Source: Desulfocapsa sp.
Lineage (GTDB): Bacteria; Desulfobacterota; Desulfobulbia; Desulfobulbales; Desulfocapsaceae
Direction: 5' to 3'
Assembly: GCA_013792135.1 (NCBI GenBank)
Contig: VMSP01000106.1
Coordinates: 1-35,131 of the forward strand
Length of the DNA: 35,131 bases
The translations under genes were made by a program, and so were the position numbers. Below are positions 1 through 7,999 of the stretch, in pieces. Within the stretch, counting starts at the first letter, position 1; every line of letters starts with the position of its first letter. The notes under the pieces are model-generated. The model did no database searches and was not told the DNA's origin. It worked only from the letters and a program-made list of their open reading frames with translations.

Positions 1-115
1 CCCAAGCTCTGCGTTGTTCTAACAATTTTATCCTCGGAATATCGACTATATGCCTGCGGTAAAATTTTCTTCACGCCTTGATCTTGAATAAAAAGCCTGA
101 TTTTTCAAGGTACCC
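1..115 (-). repeat. MITE-like dispersed repeat, copy 1 (partial, runs off the window)
   Basis: The reverse complement of this stretch matches 7803-7920 with about five differences in roughly 115 bases, one of them a one-base gap. The end present here (around 100-115) is the terminal inverted repeat seen at both ends of copy 2. The other end lies left of the window. It is non-coding and flanked on the right by AT-rich spacer. Confidence 0.85.
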
Positions 116-447
116 TTAAGTGTTAACCATTATATCTAAACAGCTTAACCTGTCAATCATCCTTGACTTCACAACAATATATTGCATATATAACTAATAG
201 TTCCTTAATGATTTATTAATCTCGCGAAAAATCTGAAAAGACTATGATTTCGAGTATCAGCGAAAAATCTTTTTCCTCATCACATGGGTATTATTAAGAT
301 TTCTCACGCTAGTCAAAATGACAGTATGATAATCAGAAATTTTTGCGAGCCTATTATGATTAATTGATCCGTTAAAAAGCAATCAGCCAAAAGCTTCATG
401 GAAGTTTTTTCTCTAATTTCCAGGGGCCTTCATAAAAGGAGACATGC
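116..447. other. AT-rich intergenic region upstream of the EF-G-like gene
   Basis: About 330 bases without a convincing gene. A possible sigma-70 promoter reads rightward: TTGACT at 163-168, then TATATA at 187-192 (18-base spacer). A clear Shine-Dalgarno (AAGGAG, near 437-442) precedes the ATG at 448. Nothing else was recognised. Confidence 0.4.
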
Positions 448-2508
448 ATGCAAGATATTAATATGATCAGGAATGTTGCCATAATCGGACACGGACATTG
501 TGGTAAAAGCTCTTTGGCCGAGGCCATGCTTTATACCGCTGGAAAAACAAAAAGACTGGGCAAGGTAGATGAAGGCACCTCCGCCATGGATTTTGATGAA
601 GAAGAAATTCGACGTAACCTCTCCATCAATTCTTCTTTTCATAACTATACATGGAAAAAACATACCGTCTTTCTTATTGACACCCCAGGAGATGATAATT
701 TTCTCAACGAAACCTATCAGGCAACTCAGATCGCTGATAGCGCTGTTTTTATAGTTGGTGCAGTCCTTGGGGTCAAAGGTCAGACAATAAAGTTTGCCAA
801 TTTTATTGCCGACAAGAAGCTTCCCCATCTTCTTTTTATCAATAAGATGGACAGGGAACGTGCTGATTTTAATAAAACCATAGATGAGATAAAGAGCTTA
901 CTCCCCATCAACCCAGTTATCCTCCATATACCTATCGGCGAAGAAGAAGGATTCAAGGGTATTGTTGATATCGCCACACAATCTGCCTATCTCTTTGATG
1001 ATGACACCGGCATAAAAAAGATTGCTATCCCGGAAGACCTTGTCGATCAGGTTGCAGAATACCATGAAAAACTTATGGAAACAGTGGCGGAGACTGATGA
1101 CGATCTCATTGAGAAGTTTCTTGAAAATGGTGAACTAACTGAAGATGAAATCAGATTTGGCCTGAGAGCTGGAGTGGCACAAGGCAGTATCGCTCCCGTC
1201 TGTCTGGGGTCGGCCCTTCTTAACAAAGGAACTTTTTCCCTGCTTGATACGATAAACGATTTACTGCCCTCCCCTGCTGAGCGACCTATTCTGGTGGGTA
1301 CTCATCCTGTCACTGGAGAGCTTGAAGAACGAAAACTTTTTTCCAATGAACATTTTTCAGCCATGGTCTTTAAGACAATGGCTGATCCCTATGCCGGAAG
1401 ACTCACCATCTTCCGTGTTTACTCTGGAGCTCTTTCCGGTGACACTTTTTATAATGCCAGTAAAAAAGTAGCCGAACGTTTTGGACAGCTTTACCTTATG
1501 GAAGGAAAGGAACAGCGAACCATTGATATGGCTGGTCCCGGAATGATTGTTGCTGTGGCAAAACTTAAAGAAACAACAACCGGCGATACCATCTGTGAGG
1601 CCGCTCATCCGATTGTATACTCTCCTCCACAATCATTTACGCCTGTCATCTCTTTTGCTGTACATGCCAAACAAGGTGAAGAAGAAAAACTCTTTTCCGC
1701 CCTTACCAGGATTCTGGATGAAGACCTTACCCTGCGCCTGACACGTGACCAACAGACCGGAGAGGTTTTGCTTTCCGGCATGGGCCAGATCCATCTGGAG
1801 GTGCTTGGGGCCAGGATAAAAAGAAAGTTTGGCGTGGAAATGGAACTGACCCTGCCTAAAATTGCTTATAAAGAGACAATCAAAGGAACTGCCAGGGTCC
1901 AGGGGAAGCATAAGAAACAGAGTGGCGGCCGAGGGCAGTTTGGTGATTGTACCATTGAAATCATGGCGTTACCCCATGGCAGCGGATTTGTCTTTGAGGA
2001 TAAGATTGTAGGAGGGGTTATTCCGCAGCAGTATCGTCCAGCCGTTGAAAAAGGTATTATCGAGGCTATGGAAAAAGGTGTTCTGGCCGGATATCCAGTG
2101 GTTGATCTCAAGGTCGAGCTCGTTGATGGCTCCTATCACACAGTAGACTCCTCCGAAATGGCCTTTAAGGTGGCAGGATCACTGGCTTTTAAAAAAGGAG
2201 CACAGGAAGCAGGTCTGGTCTTACTTGAGCCCTACGTAAAAATAACCATCCGCGTTGACAAAGAGCATGTGGGTGACATTATGGGAGATCTTAACTCCAG
2301 GCGGGGAAAGGTGATGGGCATGGATACCGATGCCAAAAATGAGATTATTATTGCTCAGGTTCCCTTGGCCGAAGTCCAACGCTACGCCACCGATCTGACC
2401 GCCATGACTGGAGGCCTGGGAACTTTTACGCTGGAAGTTTCTCACTATGAAGAAGTTCCATCTCATATTGCCGAGAAGATCATTGCTGCCAGCGACCATC
2501 AACAATAA
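448..2508 (+). CDS. Elongation factor G-like translational GTPase (EF-G2/FusA2 type)
   Basis: A 686-residue protein with the full five-domain EF-G layout. Visible G motifs are the P-loop GHGHCGKSS (14-22), G3 DTPG (78-81) and G4 NKMD (132-135). The domain IV region includes the QSGGRGQFGD segment, and an EF-G C-terminal domain follows. It should bind GTP and act on the ribosome or a ribosome-related step. The P-loop (GHGHCGKSS rather than AHIDAGKTT) and the G3 sequence DTPGDDNF, where canonical EF-G has DTPGHVDF, place it with the EF-G-like paralogues rather than the housekeeping factor; the catalytic histidine after DTPG is an aspartate here. Start chosen at 448 because of the strong AAGGAG site upstream. 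It is followed after 29 bases by mogA and is not in a str operon. Confidence 0.93.
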   Translation: MQDINMIRNVAIIGHGHCGKSSLAEAMLYTAGKTKRLGKVDEGTSAMDFDEEEIRRNLSINSSFHNYTWKKHTVFLIDTPGDDNFLNETYQATQIADSAVFIVGAVLGVKGQTIKFANFIADKKLPHLLFINKMDRERADFNKTIDEIKSLLPINPVILHIPIGEEEGFKGIVDIATQSAYLFDDDTGIKKIAIPEDLVDQVAEYHEKLMETVAETDDDLIEKFLENGELTEDEIRFGLRAGVAQGSIAPVCLGSALLNKGTFSLLDTINDLLPSPAERPILVGTHPVTGELEERKLFSNEHFSAMVFKTMADPYAGRLTIFRVYSGALSGDTFYNASKKVAERFGQLYLMEGKEQRTIDMAGPGMIVAVAKLKETTTGDTICEAAHPIVYSPPQSFTPVISFAVHAKQGEEEKLFSALTRILDEDLTLRLTRDQQTGEVLLSGMGQIHLEVLGARIKRKFGVEMELTLPKIAYKETIKGTARVQGKHKKQSGGRGQFGDCTIEIMALPHGSGFVFEDKIVGGVIPQQYRPAVEKGIIEAMEKGVLAGYPVVDLKVELVDGSYHTVDSSEMAFKVAGSLAFKKGAQEAGLVLLEPYVKITIRVDKEHVGDIMGDLNSRRGKVMGMDTDAKNEIIIAQVPLAEVQRYATDLTAMTGGLGTFTLEVSHYEEVPSHIAEKIIAASDHQQ

Positions 2509-2537
2509 AAGAAGTCAAAAAGAGTGTTGAAAAAAAC

Positions 2538-3062
2538 ATGAGAAACGACGCCAGTCGATTCAGTTGTGCGGTGCTTACCATGAGCGATAAAGGGTCGCGA
2601 GGGGAGCGTGAAGATGAAAGTGGAGCGATGCTCCAGGAAATGCTGCGGCAAGAAGGCTATCATTTGCGTGGCTACAAAATGGTTCCGGATCAGATAGAGG
2701 CCATTACCAATGCTCTGGTGCAATGGGTGGATCAGGACAAAATTGATCTTATCCTGACCACCGGGGGAACGGGAGTGTCGCCCACAGATGTGACCCCTGA
2801 AGCAATGCGGGAAGTCATTGAAAAAGAGATCCCGGGAATGGCTGAGGCCATGCGCGCCGCCAGTTTACTGAAGACGCCCCATGCTGTTCTTTCACGGTCC
2901 ATGGCCGGGATTCGTGGAAGAAGCCTGATCATCAACCTGCCCGGCAGCCAGAAGGCAGCCAGAGAAAATATAGAGGTACTTCTCCCTGCCCTGCCCCATG
3001 CCCTTGATAAAATTCAGGGCGGAACCAGCGACTGTGCCAATTTAAGAGTTACTAAGAACTAA
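2538..3062 (+). CDS. mogA: MogA/MoaB-family molybdenum cofactor protein (molybdopterin adenylyltransferase type)
   Basis: A 174-residue MoCF_biosynth-fold protein. Family marks are the TTGGTG loop (74-79), followed by the SPTDVTPEA segment and the late motif LPGSQKA. Proteins of this family bind molybdopterin and activate it by adenylylation before metal insertion; MoaB members are similar, so MogA versus MoaB is not settled by sequence reading alone. It lies 29 bases after the EF-G-like gene on the same strand and is probably co-transcribed. A long perfect hairpin follows the stop codon. Another molybdopterin gene, moaA, is in the window but 19 kb away. Confidence 0.88.
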   Translation: MRNDASRFSCAVLTMSDKGSRGEREDESGAMLQEMLRQEGYHLRGYKMVPDQIEAITNALVQWVDQDKIDLILTTGGTGVSPTDVTPEAMREVIEKEIPGMAEAMRAASLLKTPHAVLSRSMAGIRGRSLIINLPGSQKAARENIEVLLPALPHALDKIQGGTSDCANLRVTKN

Positions 3063-3071
3063 CTATCTCAC

Positions 3072-3117
3072 AAACAAGAAAGGGCGTTTATCGTGAGATA
3101 AGCGCCCTTTCTTGTTT
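3072..3117. terminator. Long perfect hairpin, likely bidirectional terminator between mogA and purM
   Basis: A 15-bp perfect outer stem (3072-3086 with 3103-3117) continues as a 6-bp inner stem (one G-T pair) closing a GTGA tetraloop at 3093-3096, 21 pairs in all. A-rich on the left and T-rich on the right, it sits between two convergent genes and could stop transcription both ways. The T tract is interrupted, so it is not a textbook terminator. Confidence 0.75.
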
Positions 3118-3144
3118 CAATGGAAACTCTTTGTCTGAATATTA

Positions 3145-3194
3145 GAGGCCGTTAAGAAATAACCTTTACTTTTTCGCCATTTCTTTATGGCCCC
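3145..3194. repeat. 50-bp imperfect inverted repeat element, copy A
   Basis: Begins GAGGCCGTTAAGAAAT and ends ATTTCTTTATGGCCCC; the two 14-base arms agree at 12 positions. Its reverse complement aligns without gaps along its length with the element at 16975-17024. It lies between convergent genes just beyond the mogA hairpin. It resembles the REP class of small dispersed repeats, but no known family was recognised. Confidence 0.7.
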
Positions 3195-3243
3195 TTATGC
3201 CGTTAATGATAACGTATCGTATGGATTATTTTTGAACGACGGC

Positions 3244-4299
3244 TTAATTGATCAGTTCAACCTGTTCTTCATCCCCATTCTCTGTGGCCGCGATTTCACC
3301 AATGATATATGCCTGTTCACCAAGCGCCCCAAAGTGGTGGACAATATCATCGGCAACAGACTCTTCGACAATGGCCATCAGGCCAATGCCCATATTAAAG
3401 GTGCGATACATCTCTTCCATGGGGATATTCCCTTTTTCACTCAAGAAAGTAAAAACAGGGGGAATTTTCCACGAAGAACAATCAATGATCGCCTTACAGG
3501 TTCGAGGCAAGATTCGAGGAACATTATCAATGAAACCACCACCGGTATTATGCACCATACCGTTAATTTTATAATGTTTTAATACACCCAGAACTGGCTG
3601 GACATAAATACGGGTAGGCCTGAGCAGTTCTTCGCCAAGGGTGCAGCCAAACTCGTCCATCTGCTGCCCTACCGACAGCCCAAGATCCTTAAAACAAACC
3701 TTTCTGACCAGCGAGAATCCATTGGAATGGAGGCCACTGGAGGTCACACCAACAATCTTATTACCGACTTTGATCTCGGAGCCGTCAATGATGGAATCGC
3801 GATTAACAATACCAACCACAAAACCGGCAAGGTCATAATCATTACCATTATACAGACCTGGCATCTCCGCTGTTTCACCACCAACCAGAGAACATTTTGC
3901 CTGCCTGCAGCCCTCGGCAATCCCCTTGACCACTTCGGTAGCGATATGCAGATCCAACTTACCAATCGAGAAATAATCAAGGAAACAGAGAGGCTTGGCG
4001 CCTCCGACAATGATATCATTGACACACATAGCAACAAGATCAATTCCAATTGTATCATGCTTATTACAGAGCCCTGCAATGGCGAGTTTAGTACCAACTC
4101 CATCAGTGGATGATACGATTACAGGATTGTGATACGTGTTCGTGTCGATGGCAAAAAAGCTGGAAAACCCGCCGATATCGTTGAGTACCCCACGCTGATG
4201 TGTTGAGGCGACAATATCTTTGATTCCCTTGACAAAGGCATTTCCTTTATCAATATCAACGCCTGCCTCACTATATTTTGATTGATGTAAATCGGTCAT
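3244..4299 (-). CDS. purM: Phosphoribosylformylglycinamidine cyclo-ligase (AIR synthetase)
   Basis: A 351-residue protein of normal PurM length. The ATP-binding STDGVGTK motif is at 64-71, followed by the NDIIVGGAKPLCFLDY segment typical of the PurM/SelD/ThiL/HypE fold. It closes the imidazole ring of 5-aminoimidazole ribonucleotide, step five of purine synthesis, in the cytosol. It is transcribed leftward, convergent with mogA, and stands alone without other pur genes, so it is likely monocistronic. The first ATG gives the usual family start. Confidence 0.96.
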   Translation of the reverse strand: MTDLHQSKYSEAGVDIDKGNAFVKGIKDIVASTHQRGVLNDIGGFSSFFAIDTNTYHNPVIVSSTDGVGTKLAIAGLCNKHDTIGIDLVAMCVNDIIVGGAKPLCFLDYFSIGKLDLHIATEVVKGIAEGCRQAKCSLVGGETAEMPGLYNGNDYDLAGFVVGIVNRDSIIDGSEIKVGNKIVGVTSSGLHSNGFSLVRKVCFKDLGLSVGQQMDEFGCTLGEELLRPTRIYVQPVLGVLKHYKINGMVHNTGGGFIDNVPRILPRTCKAIIDCSSWKIPPVFTFLSEKGNIPMEEMYRTFNMGIGLMAIVEESVADDIVHHFGALGEQAYIIGEIAATENGDEEQVELIN

Positions 4300-4419
4300 G
4301 ATATACCCTTAAATCAGGGAGATTAAGGTTGTTATTCTAATTGCAAAAAAAGGCTCTTTTCACAACATGTCAAGACTTCACAATAGTTATATATTATAAG
4401 GTGTGCTTGAAAAATGCAA

Positions 4420-4447
4420 CCTGTATTCAAATTCCTGTATTCAAATT
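4420..4447. repeat. Perfect 14-bp tandem duplication
   Basis: The unit CCTGTATTCAAATT occurs twice head-to-tail at 4420-4433 and 4434-4447, with no differences, which suggests a recent duplication. Confidence 0.9.
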
Positions 4448-4503
4448 GTAAGGGCAACTCATTGCACTCGGCATGAGCAAAAAGGTGAGGAGATTTATAT
4501 TCC

Positions 4504-4526
4504 CTCCTCTCCTCTCCTCTCCTCTC
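4504..4526. repeat. CTCCT pentanucleotide microsatellite
   Basis: Four perfect CTCCT units plus three bases, followed by a further pyrimidine run. Seen from the purM strand it is a GA-rich tract about 205 bases upstream of the purM start. Confidence 0.85.
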
Positions 4527-4641
4527 TTCTTCTTATTTTTACAAAAATAAAAATGATCAACGCTTACAACCTTGCTAGAAATTAAATATATTGATTGATC
4601 TTGTCGAAATTGGTTTCTGGTTTTCCCTGTACCGGTAGCTT

Positions 4642-4758
4642 CACGCCATGGCACCAATGGCGGACCCAAAGACAAAAGCTAGTGAGGTGGCAAGTCGACT
4701 CGGAATTACCACGACAACTCTTTACGCCTATGTAAATGGTGACGGCTCGGTAAAAGAG
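4642..4758 (+). pseudogene. Fragment of a serine recombinase (resolvase) C-terminal helix-turn-helix
   Basis: The frame encodes a piece that looks like the end of resolvase/invertase recombinases: MADPKTKASEVASRLGIT, then TLYAYVNGDGSVKE. This is the DNA-binding helix-turn-helix that follows the catalytic domain in such proteins. A stop codon at 4636-4638 lies just upstream in the same frame, and no catalytic serine domain is visible. After codon 37 the sequence no longer looks like the family, and the frame ends inside the convergent OmpA gene. It is best read as a relic of a lost mobile element. The catalytic part is absent, so it should have no recombinase activity. Confidence 0.65.
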
Positions 4759-4850
4759 TCGGAACATCGCTTTGAGATTGAACGTCCACTAATTACGGCA
4801 AAAGCAGAACGAACCTTAACAAAAAAGCTCTTTGATTATGCCTCACGATC

Positions 4851-5702
4851 TTATTGAGCAACCAGTTCGACTCGTCGGTTTTTGATCTGTCCCTCTTCAT
4901 TTTTATTAGACGCTACGGGTATTGTGGGGCCGGCACCAAAGGGGGTGAGCCGGGAGGCAGTAATACCGTGCCTGGTGACCAGCGCATTCACCACCGAGCC
5001 TGCCCTGTCTTGAGAAAGTTTGATATTATGGGCAAATTGACCGACATTGTCAGTATGACCCACCACATAGACCTTGAGGTTGCCATCAGCGTTGAGCATT
5101 TTGACTATCTCCGCCATTGCTGGTTCAGACGCAGGTTTAAGATCGGCCTTGTCGGTATCGAAATAGATGCCGTACACTGCAACCCGCCCGGTCTCGCTGA
5201 TACTGTTTGCCAGGGCATCAGCGTTGGCTACCACATCCTGCTTCATGAGTTGCTTTTCAATCATATGGATTTCATACATGCCATTGTTCGCTCCGGACAC
5301 TTCGGCCCAGACTTCTTTATCATCCTTTATGACCCGGATAATGGAATACTCTGTCCCGCCGTCTTCAAAAGCATAAACCTCTTCGCCGCCGATGGCTTTG
5401 GCCGCATTGACATAATTTCGGGTAATTTGCAGGCCGCTGGGCTGAGTAATGCCTTCATTGGCATAGTAAACAGCAATATAGTAATATCCTTCTACTTTTT
5501 GCTTTTTATCCGGTGCAATCTGGAACTCATATTTATTAAACTCATTTTCCTCGGAACGATAAATATGGAAGCCGGGCATCCGGGAGAAAAGATCCGGATC
5601 CTTGCTGCCTGTGCTATCAGTGGGGTCAGTGGCTGCCAAAGAGGACTGCAAAGGGACTAAAAACAGGATCAACAACAAAATAGCAAAGATACGATTTTGC
5701 AT
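4851..5702 (-). CDS. OmpA-family outer-membrane/periplasmic protein
   Basis: A 283-residue secreted protein. Residues 1-23 form a signal peptide (hydrophobic ILLLILFLVPL core, likely cleavage after SLA). A middle domain of about 150 residues (30-170) was not recognised. The C-terminal OmpA-like peptidoglycan-binding domain spans about 175-283, with GIYFDTDKADLKP, the VVGHTDNVG core and the NRRVEL end motif. A strong AAGGAG site precedes the ATG. Such proteins tether the outer membrane to peptidoglycan. It is transcribed alone, and its last codons overlap the resolvase relic's open frame on the other strand. Confidence 0.9.
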   Translation of the reverse strand: MQNRIFAILLLILFLVPLQSSLAATDPTDSTGSKDPDLFSRMPGFHIYRSEENEFNKYEFQIAPDKKQKVEGYYYIAVYYANEGITQPSGLQITRNYVNAAKAIGGEEVYAFEDGGTEYSIIRVIKDDKEVWAEVSGANNGMYEIHMIEKQLMKQDVVANADALANSISETGRVAVYGIYFDTDKADLKPASEPAMAEIVKMLNADGNLKVYVVGHTDNVGQFAHNIKLSQDRAGSVVNALVTRHGITASRLTPFGAGPTIPVASNKNEEGQIKNRRVELVAQ

Positions 5703-5929
5703 AAATTCTCCTTAATGTTTATTTGATACGGTTGAGAAGCTACTGTTTCCGGTTACTCTAAAATGCTCATCTACCCCTCGTTCGTCTTTAAGTCAGGAAA
5801 AGCTTAGCCGACCGACAACGTCAAAACAACATATTTCCTTTCTCATTTCAAGCACAATCACAGGGCAACAACTGGACAACGAACGTTCTATCCCTTGAAA
5901 TGTCGCAGCATATATGCTAACAATCAACT
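5703..5929. other. Spacer between divergent OmpA-family and DUF2065 genes
   Basis: About 227 bases holding the divergent promoters. No recognisable RNA gene or strong repeat was seen. Confidence 0.4.
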
Positions 5930-6127
5930 ATGAAATTATTTATTTTACTCATTGGCATGGTGCTGATTTTTGAAGGTCTTCCCTATGTTGCTGCTCCGGA
6001 ATCGATGCAGTCCTGGTTGAATAAAATCAGCAAAATGCCTCCGGGACAACTTCGAATCATGGGGCTCATTGCCATGGCTACCGGACTTCTACTCTGCTGG
6101 ATAATTCAGGGTGACAGCTTGTTTTAA
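5930..6127 (+). CDS. DUF2065 small membrane protein
   Basis: A 65-residue protein with two hydrophobic segments, about 2-20 and 44-60, separated by a short polar loop (SWLNKISKMPPGQLR). The pattern FEGLPYVAAPE, the PPGQLRIMGL loop and the second helix with ATGLLL match the DUF2065 (YjeT-like) family, whose members are about 60 residues long. Function is unknown; it should be an inner-membrane protein with both ends on one side. No clear Shine-Dalgarno precedes the ATG. It is followed by a 260-base gap before mgtE, so it is probably not in the same transcript. Confidence 0.85.
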   Translation: MKLFILLIGMVLIFEGLPYVAAPESMQSWLNKISKMPPGQLRIMGLIAMATGLLLCWIIQGDSLF

Positions 6128-6261
6128 ACTTCCAGCAAAGTTTATGTCCCTGAAAGACCTTCTGGCGTAACAGCGTACCTGAGTGAATCTGTATCCGGAA
6201 AATCTCCTTCTACCTCTACATCCTCTCTCCTTCAACAACACTCTGTTATAAAGTAATTGAC

Positions 6262-6300
6262 GTAATCTTATCAATAAAGGTACTATATTGATAAGATTAC
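6262..6300. promoter_or_regulatory. Perfect 14-bp inverted repeat upstream of mgtE
   Basis: GTAATCTTATCAAT (6262-6275) and its exact complement (6287-6300) are separated by 11 bases, 88 bases before the mgtE start. No T tract follows, so a terminator is less likely than a protein-binding operator or an RNA hairpin in the mgtE leader. Confidence 0.6.
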
Positions 6301-6387
6301 AATCAAATTTTATTAATAAATTCTTTATGTAACAAGATATTAACCAGCCTCTTACACGATCTGAACATATTACTATCGGTAAACGCC

Positions 6388-7770
6388 ATGGAAGAAACAA
6401 CAAAAAGAGAACTTATTGGCAATGAGGGGCTTGTTGTCCTGGACATGATTCAGCGCCTCAATCGGCGTAAGGCCACTGCCCATCTGCTAAAATTGATCTC
6501 CAAGACCCACCCTGCCGATATGGCTTGGGTCTTTCGTCACCTTTCCAAGGAAGAACGAAATGATGTGTTTCAGGTTATCGCCCAGACCAACTTGGTGGGA
6601 GAATTCCTGAGTGAGCTTGACAAGTCTATCATGCTCTCGCTGGTTGAAGACCTTTCCAACGAGTTTATGGCCGGTGTTATCAGCAAAATGCCAACTGACG
6701 ATGCGGCTGATCTGATCGCGGCCTTGCCTGAAGAGGTAGCTGATAATATTCGCAAGCACATGAACAAGGAGGATCGGGAAGAGGTTGATGAACTCCTCCA
6801 GTACGACCCTCAGACTGCTGGCGGTCTCATGTCCACCGATTACATGTATCTGGACGAAGAACTGACTGTCGGAGAGGCAATTGCCAAGGTCCAGAAACGC
6901 AGCGAAGAAAAAGAGATGGTCTTTTATCTCTATATCACCCACGGCGAGGGAAAACTGGCCGGAGTGGTCTCTTTGCGTGAATTGCTCATGCATCCACCCC
7001 ACCGTCTCCTGAAGAATATCATGAAATCCAACGTGATTTCAGTCAGTACCGACACCGACCAGGAAGAGGTTGCCCATGTAGTCTCTCAATATAATATTCT
7101 GGCAGTTCCCGTAGTAGATTCCAGCTATACCCTGGTGGGTATCGTCACGGTCGATGATATCATTGATGTTATCCGGGAAGAGGCCACCGAGGACTTCCTG
7201 CAGATGGCCGGCGCCGGAAAGGATCGGGAGATCCTGTTGAAATCCACTCCTGCCAATGCTATGATTCGTGCCCCCTGGCTTCTCGCCTCCTGGCTGGGAG
7301 GGGTCATGGGTATTCTGGTCATCAACTCTTTTACCAAGGAACTGAATCAGGTTCTGGCACTGGCCTCTTTTATCCCTATTGTCTTGGGAATGGGCGGCAA
7401 TATAGCCACCCAATCATCGACCATTATTGTCCGCGGCATTGCCACCGGCCGGATCCATATGGATCAATTCTTCAAGATTATCTTTAAGGAGATGCGGGTT
7501 GGACTGATTCTCGGGGTGATTTATGGGATATTACTTGGTGTCTTTGCCTATTTTGGATACGCCGAACCTAAACTTCTGGGTGTGGTGGTCGGGATATCCA
7601 TCTTTTTTTCCATGTCCATGGCGGCAATGGTTGGAGCCTTTATTCCCCTTGTCCTGAAACGTTTTGACATTGATGCCGCCGTGGCAACCGGTCCTTTTGT
7701 TACCACCTCTATTGATGTCCTCGGTGTTTTTATGTTTTTATGGATCGCCAAGTTATTGTTACATCTGTAA
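6388..7770 (+). CDS. mgtE: MgtE-family magnesium transporter
   Basis: A 460-residue protein with the standard MgtE order: an N-terminal helical superhelix domain (about 1-130), two CBS domains (about 135-260, including SVSTDTDQEEVAHVVSQY and VGIVTVDDIIDVI), a connecting helix, and five membrane segments from about 285 to the end. The pore region contains PIVLGMGGNIATQSST, the conserved MgtE segment. The family forms dimeric Mg2+ channels gated by cytosolic Mg2+ binding to the N and CBS domains. The gene appears to be transcribed alone. A perfect inverted repeat lies 88 bases upstream. No M-box riboswitch was recognised. Confidence 0.95.
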   Translation: MEETTKRELIGNEGLVVLDMIQRLNRRKATAHLLKLISKTHPADMAWVFRHLSKEERNDVFQVIAQTNLVGEFLSELDKSIMLSLVEDLSNEFMAGVISKMPTDDAADLIAALPEEVADNIRKHMNKEDREEVDELLQYDPQTAGGLMSTDYMYLDEELTVGEAIAKVQKRSEEKEMVFYLYITHGEGKLAGVVSLRELLMHPPHRLLKNIMKSNVISVSTDTDQEEVAHVVSQYNILAVPVVDSSYTLVGIVTVDDIIDVIREEATEDFLQMAGAGKDREILLKSTPANAMIRAPWLLASWLGGVMGILVINSFTKELNQVLALASFIPIVLGMGGNIATQSSTIIVRGIATGRIHMDQFFKIIFKEMRVGLILGVIYGILLGVFAYFGYAEPKLLGVVVGISIFFSMSMAAMVGAFIPLVLKRFDIDAAVATGPFVTTSIDVLGVFMFLWIAKLLLHL

Positions 7771-7802
7771 AATTGAGAATAGTGAGAGGTAAATAAACTT
7801 AC

Positions 7803-7944
7803 GGGCACCTTGAAAAATCAGGATTTTTATTTAAGATCAAGGCGTGAAGAAATTTTTACCGCAGGCATATAGTCGATATTCCGAGGATAAAATTGTTCAG
7901 AACAACGCAGAGCTTGGGCAAAAAGACCATTTTCCAAGGTACCC
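7803..7944 (+). mobile_element. MITE-like element, complete copy with terminal inverted repeats
   Basis: A 142-bp non-coding element. The left end GGGCACCTTGAAAAAT (7803-7818) and the right end ATTTTCCAAGGTACCC (7929-7944) are imperfect inverted repeats (14 of 16). It is flanked on both sides by TTAC, consistent with a 4-bp target-site duplication. Positions 7803-7920 match the reverse complement of 1-115. It has inserted into a heptamer-repeat region upstream of the protease and creates a spurious upstream ATG at 7844. No transposase is encoded. Confidence 0.8.
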
Positions 7945-7999
7945 TTACAACTTACAACTTACCACTCACAGCTTACCATCTTCTACTTACCAAATCATC
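7945..7999 (+). repeat. Degenerate 7-base repeat array abutting the protease start codon
   Basis: Read in sevens the sequence is TTACAAC, TTACAAC, TTACCAC, TCACAGC, TTACCAT, CTTCTAC, TTACCAA, then ATCATC directly before the ATG at 8000. On the other side of the MITE, 7780-7795 carries the complementary G-rich form (GTGAGAGGTAAAT), so before insertion the array was an imperfect inverted repeat. A matching array precedes hisHF at 31615-31670. Confidence 0.75.

Larger units (their letters stand above)
4300..4641. other. Intergenic spacer with short tandem repeats
   Basis: This stretch upstream of purM contains no convincing gene. It holds a perfect 14-base tandem duplication (4420-4447) and a CTCCT pentamer tract (4504-4526), both listed separately. 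The purM promoter should lie in the first 100 bases, but I do not see a good -35/-10 pair. Confidence 0.5.

Noticed and set aside
4854-5660. Open frame of 268 codons opposite the OmpA-family gene
   Set aside because: The minus-strand OmpA-family protein has a signal peptide, strong ribosome site and conserved motifs; this frame has none.
6128-6387. M-box magnesium riboswitch before mgtE
   Set aside because: No M-box-like conserved blocks were recognised and no terminator with a T tract precedes the gene; only the inverted repeat is reported.
7844-7999. N-terminal extension of the protease frame (52 codons)
   Set aside because: It is translated MITE and heptamer-repeat DNA, lacks a ribosome site, and would place charged sequence before the membrane anchor; the ATG at 8000 fits the DegS layout.
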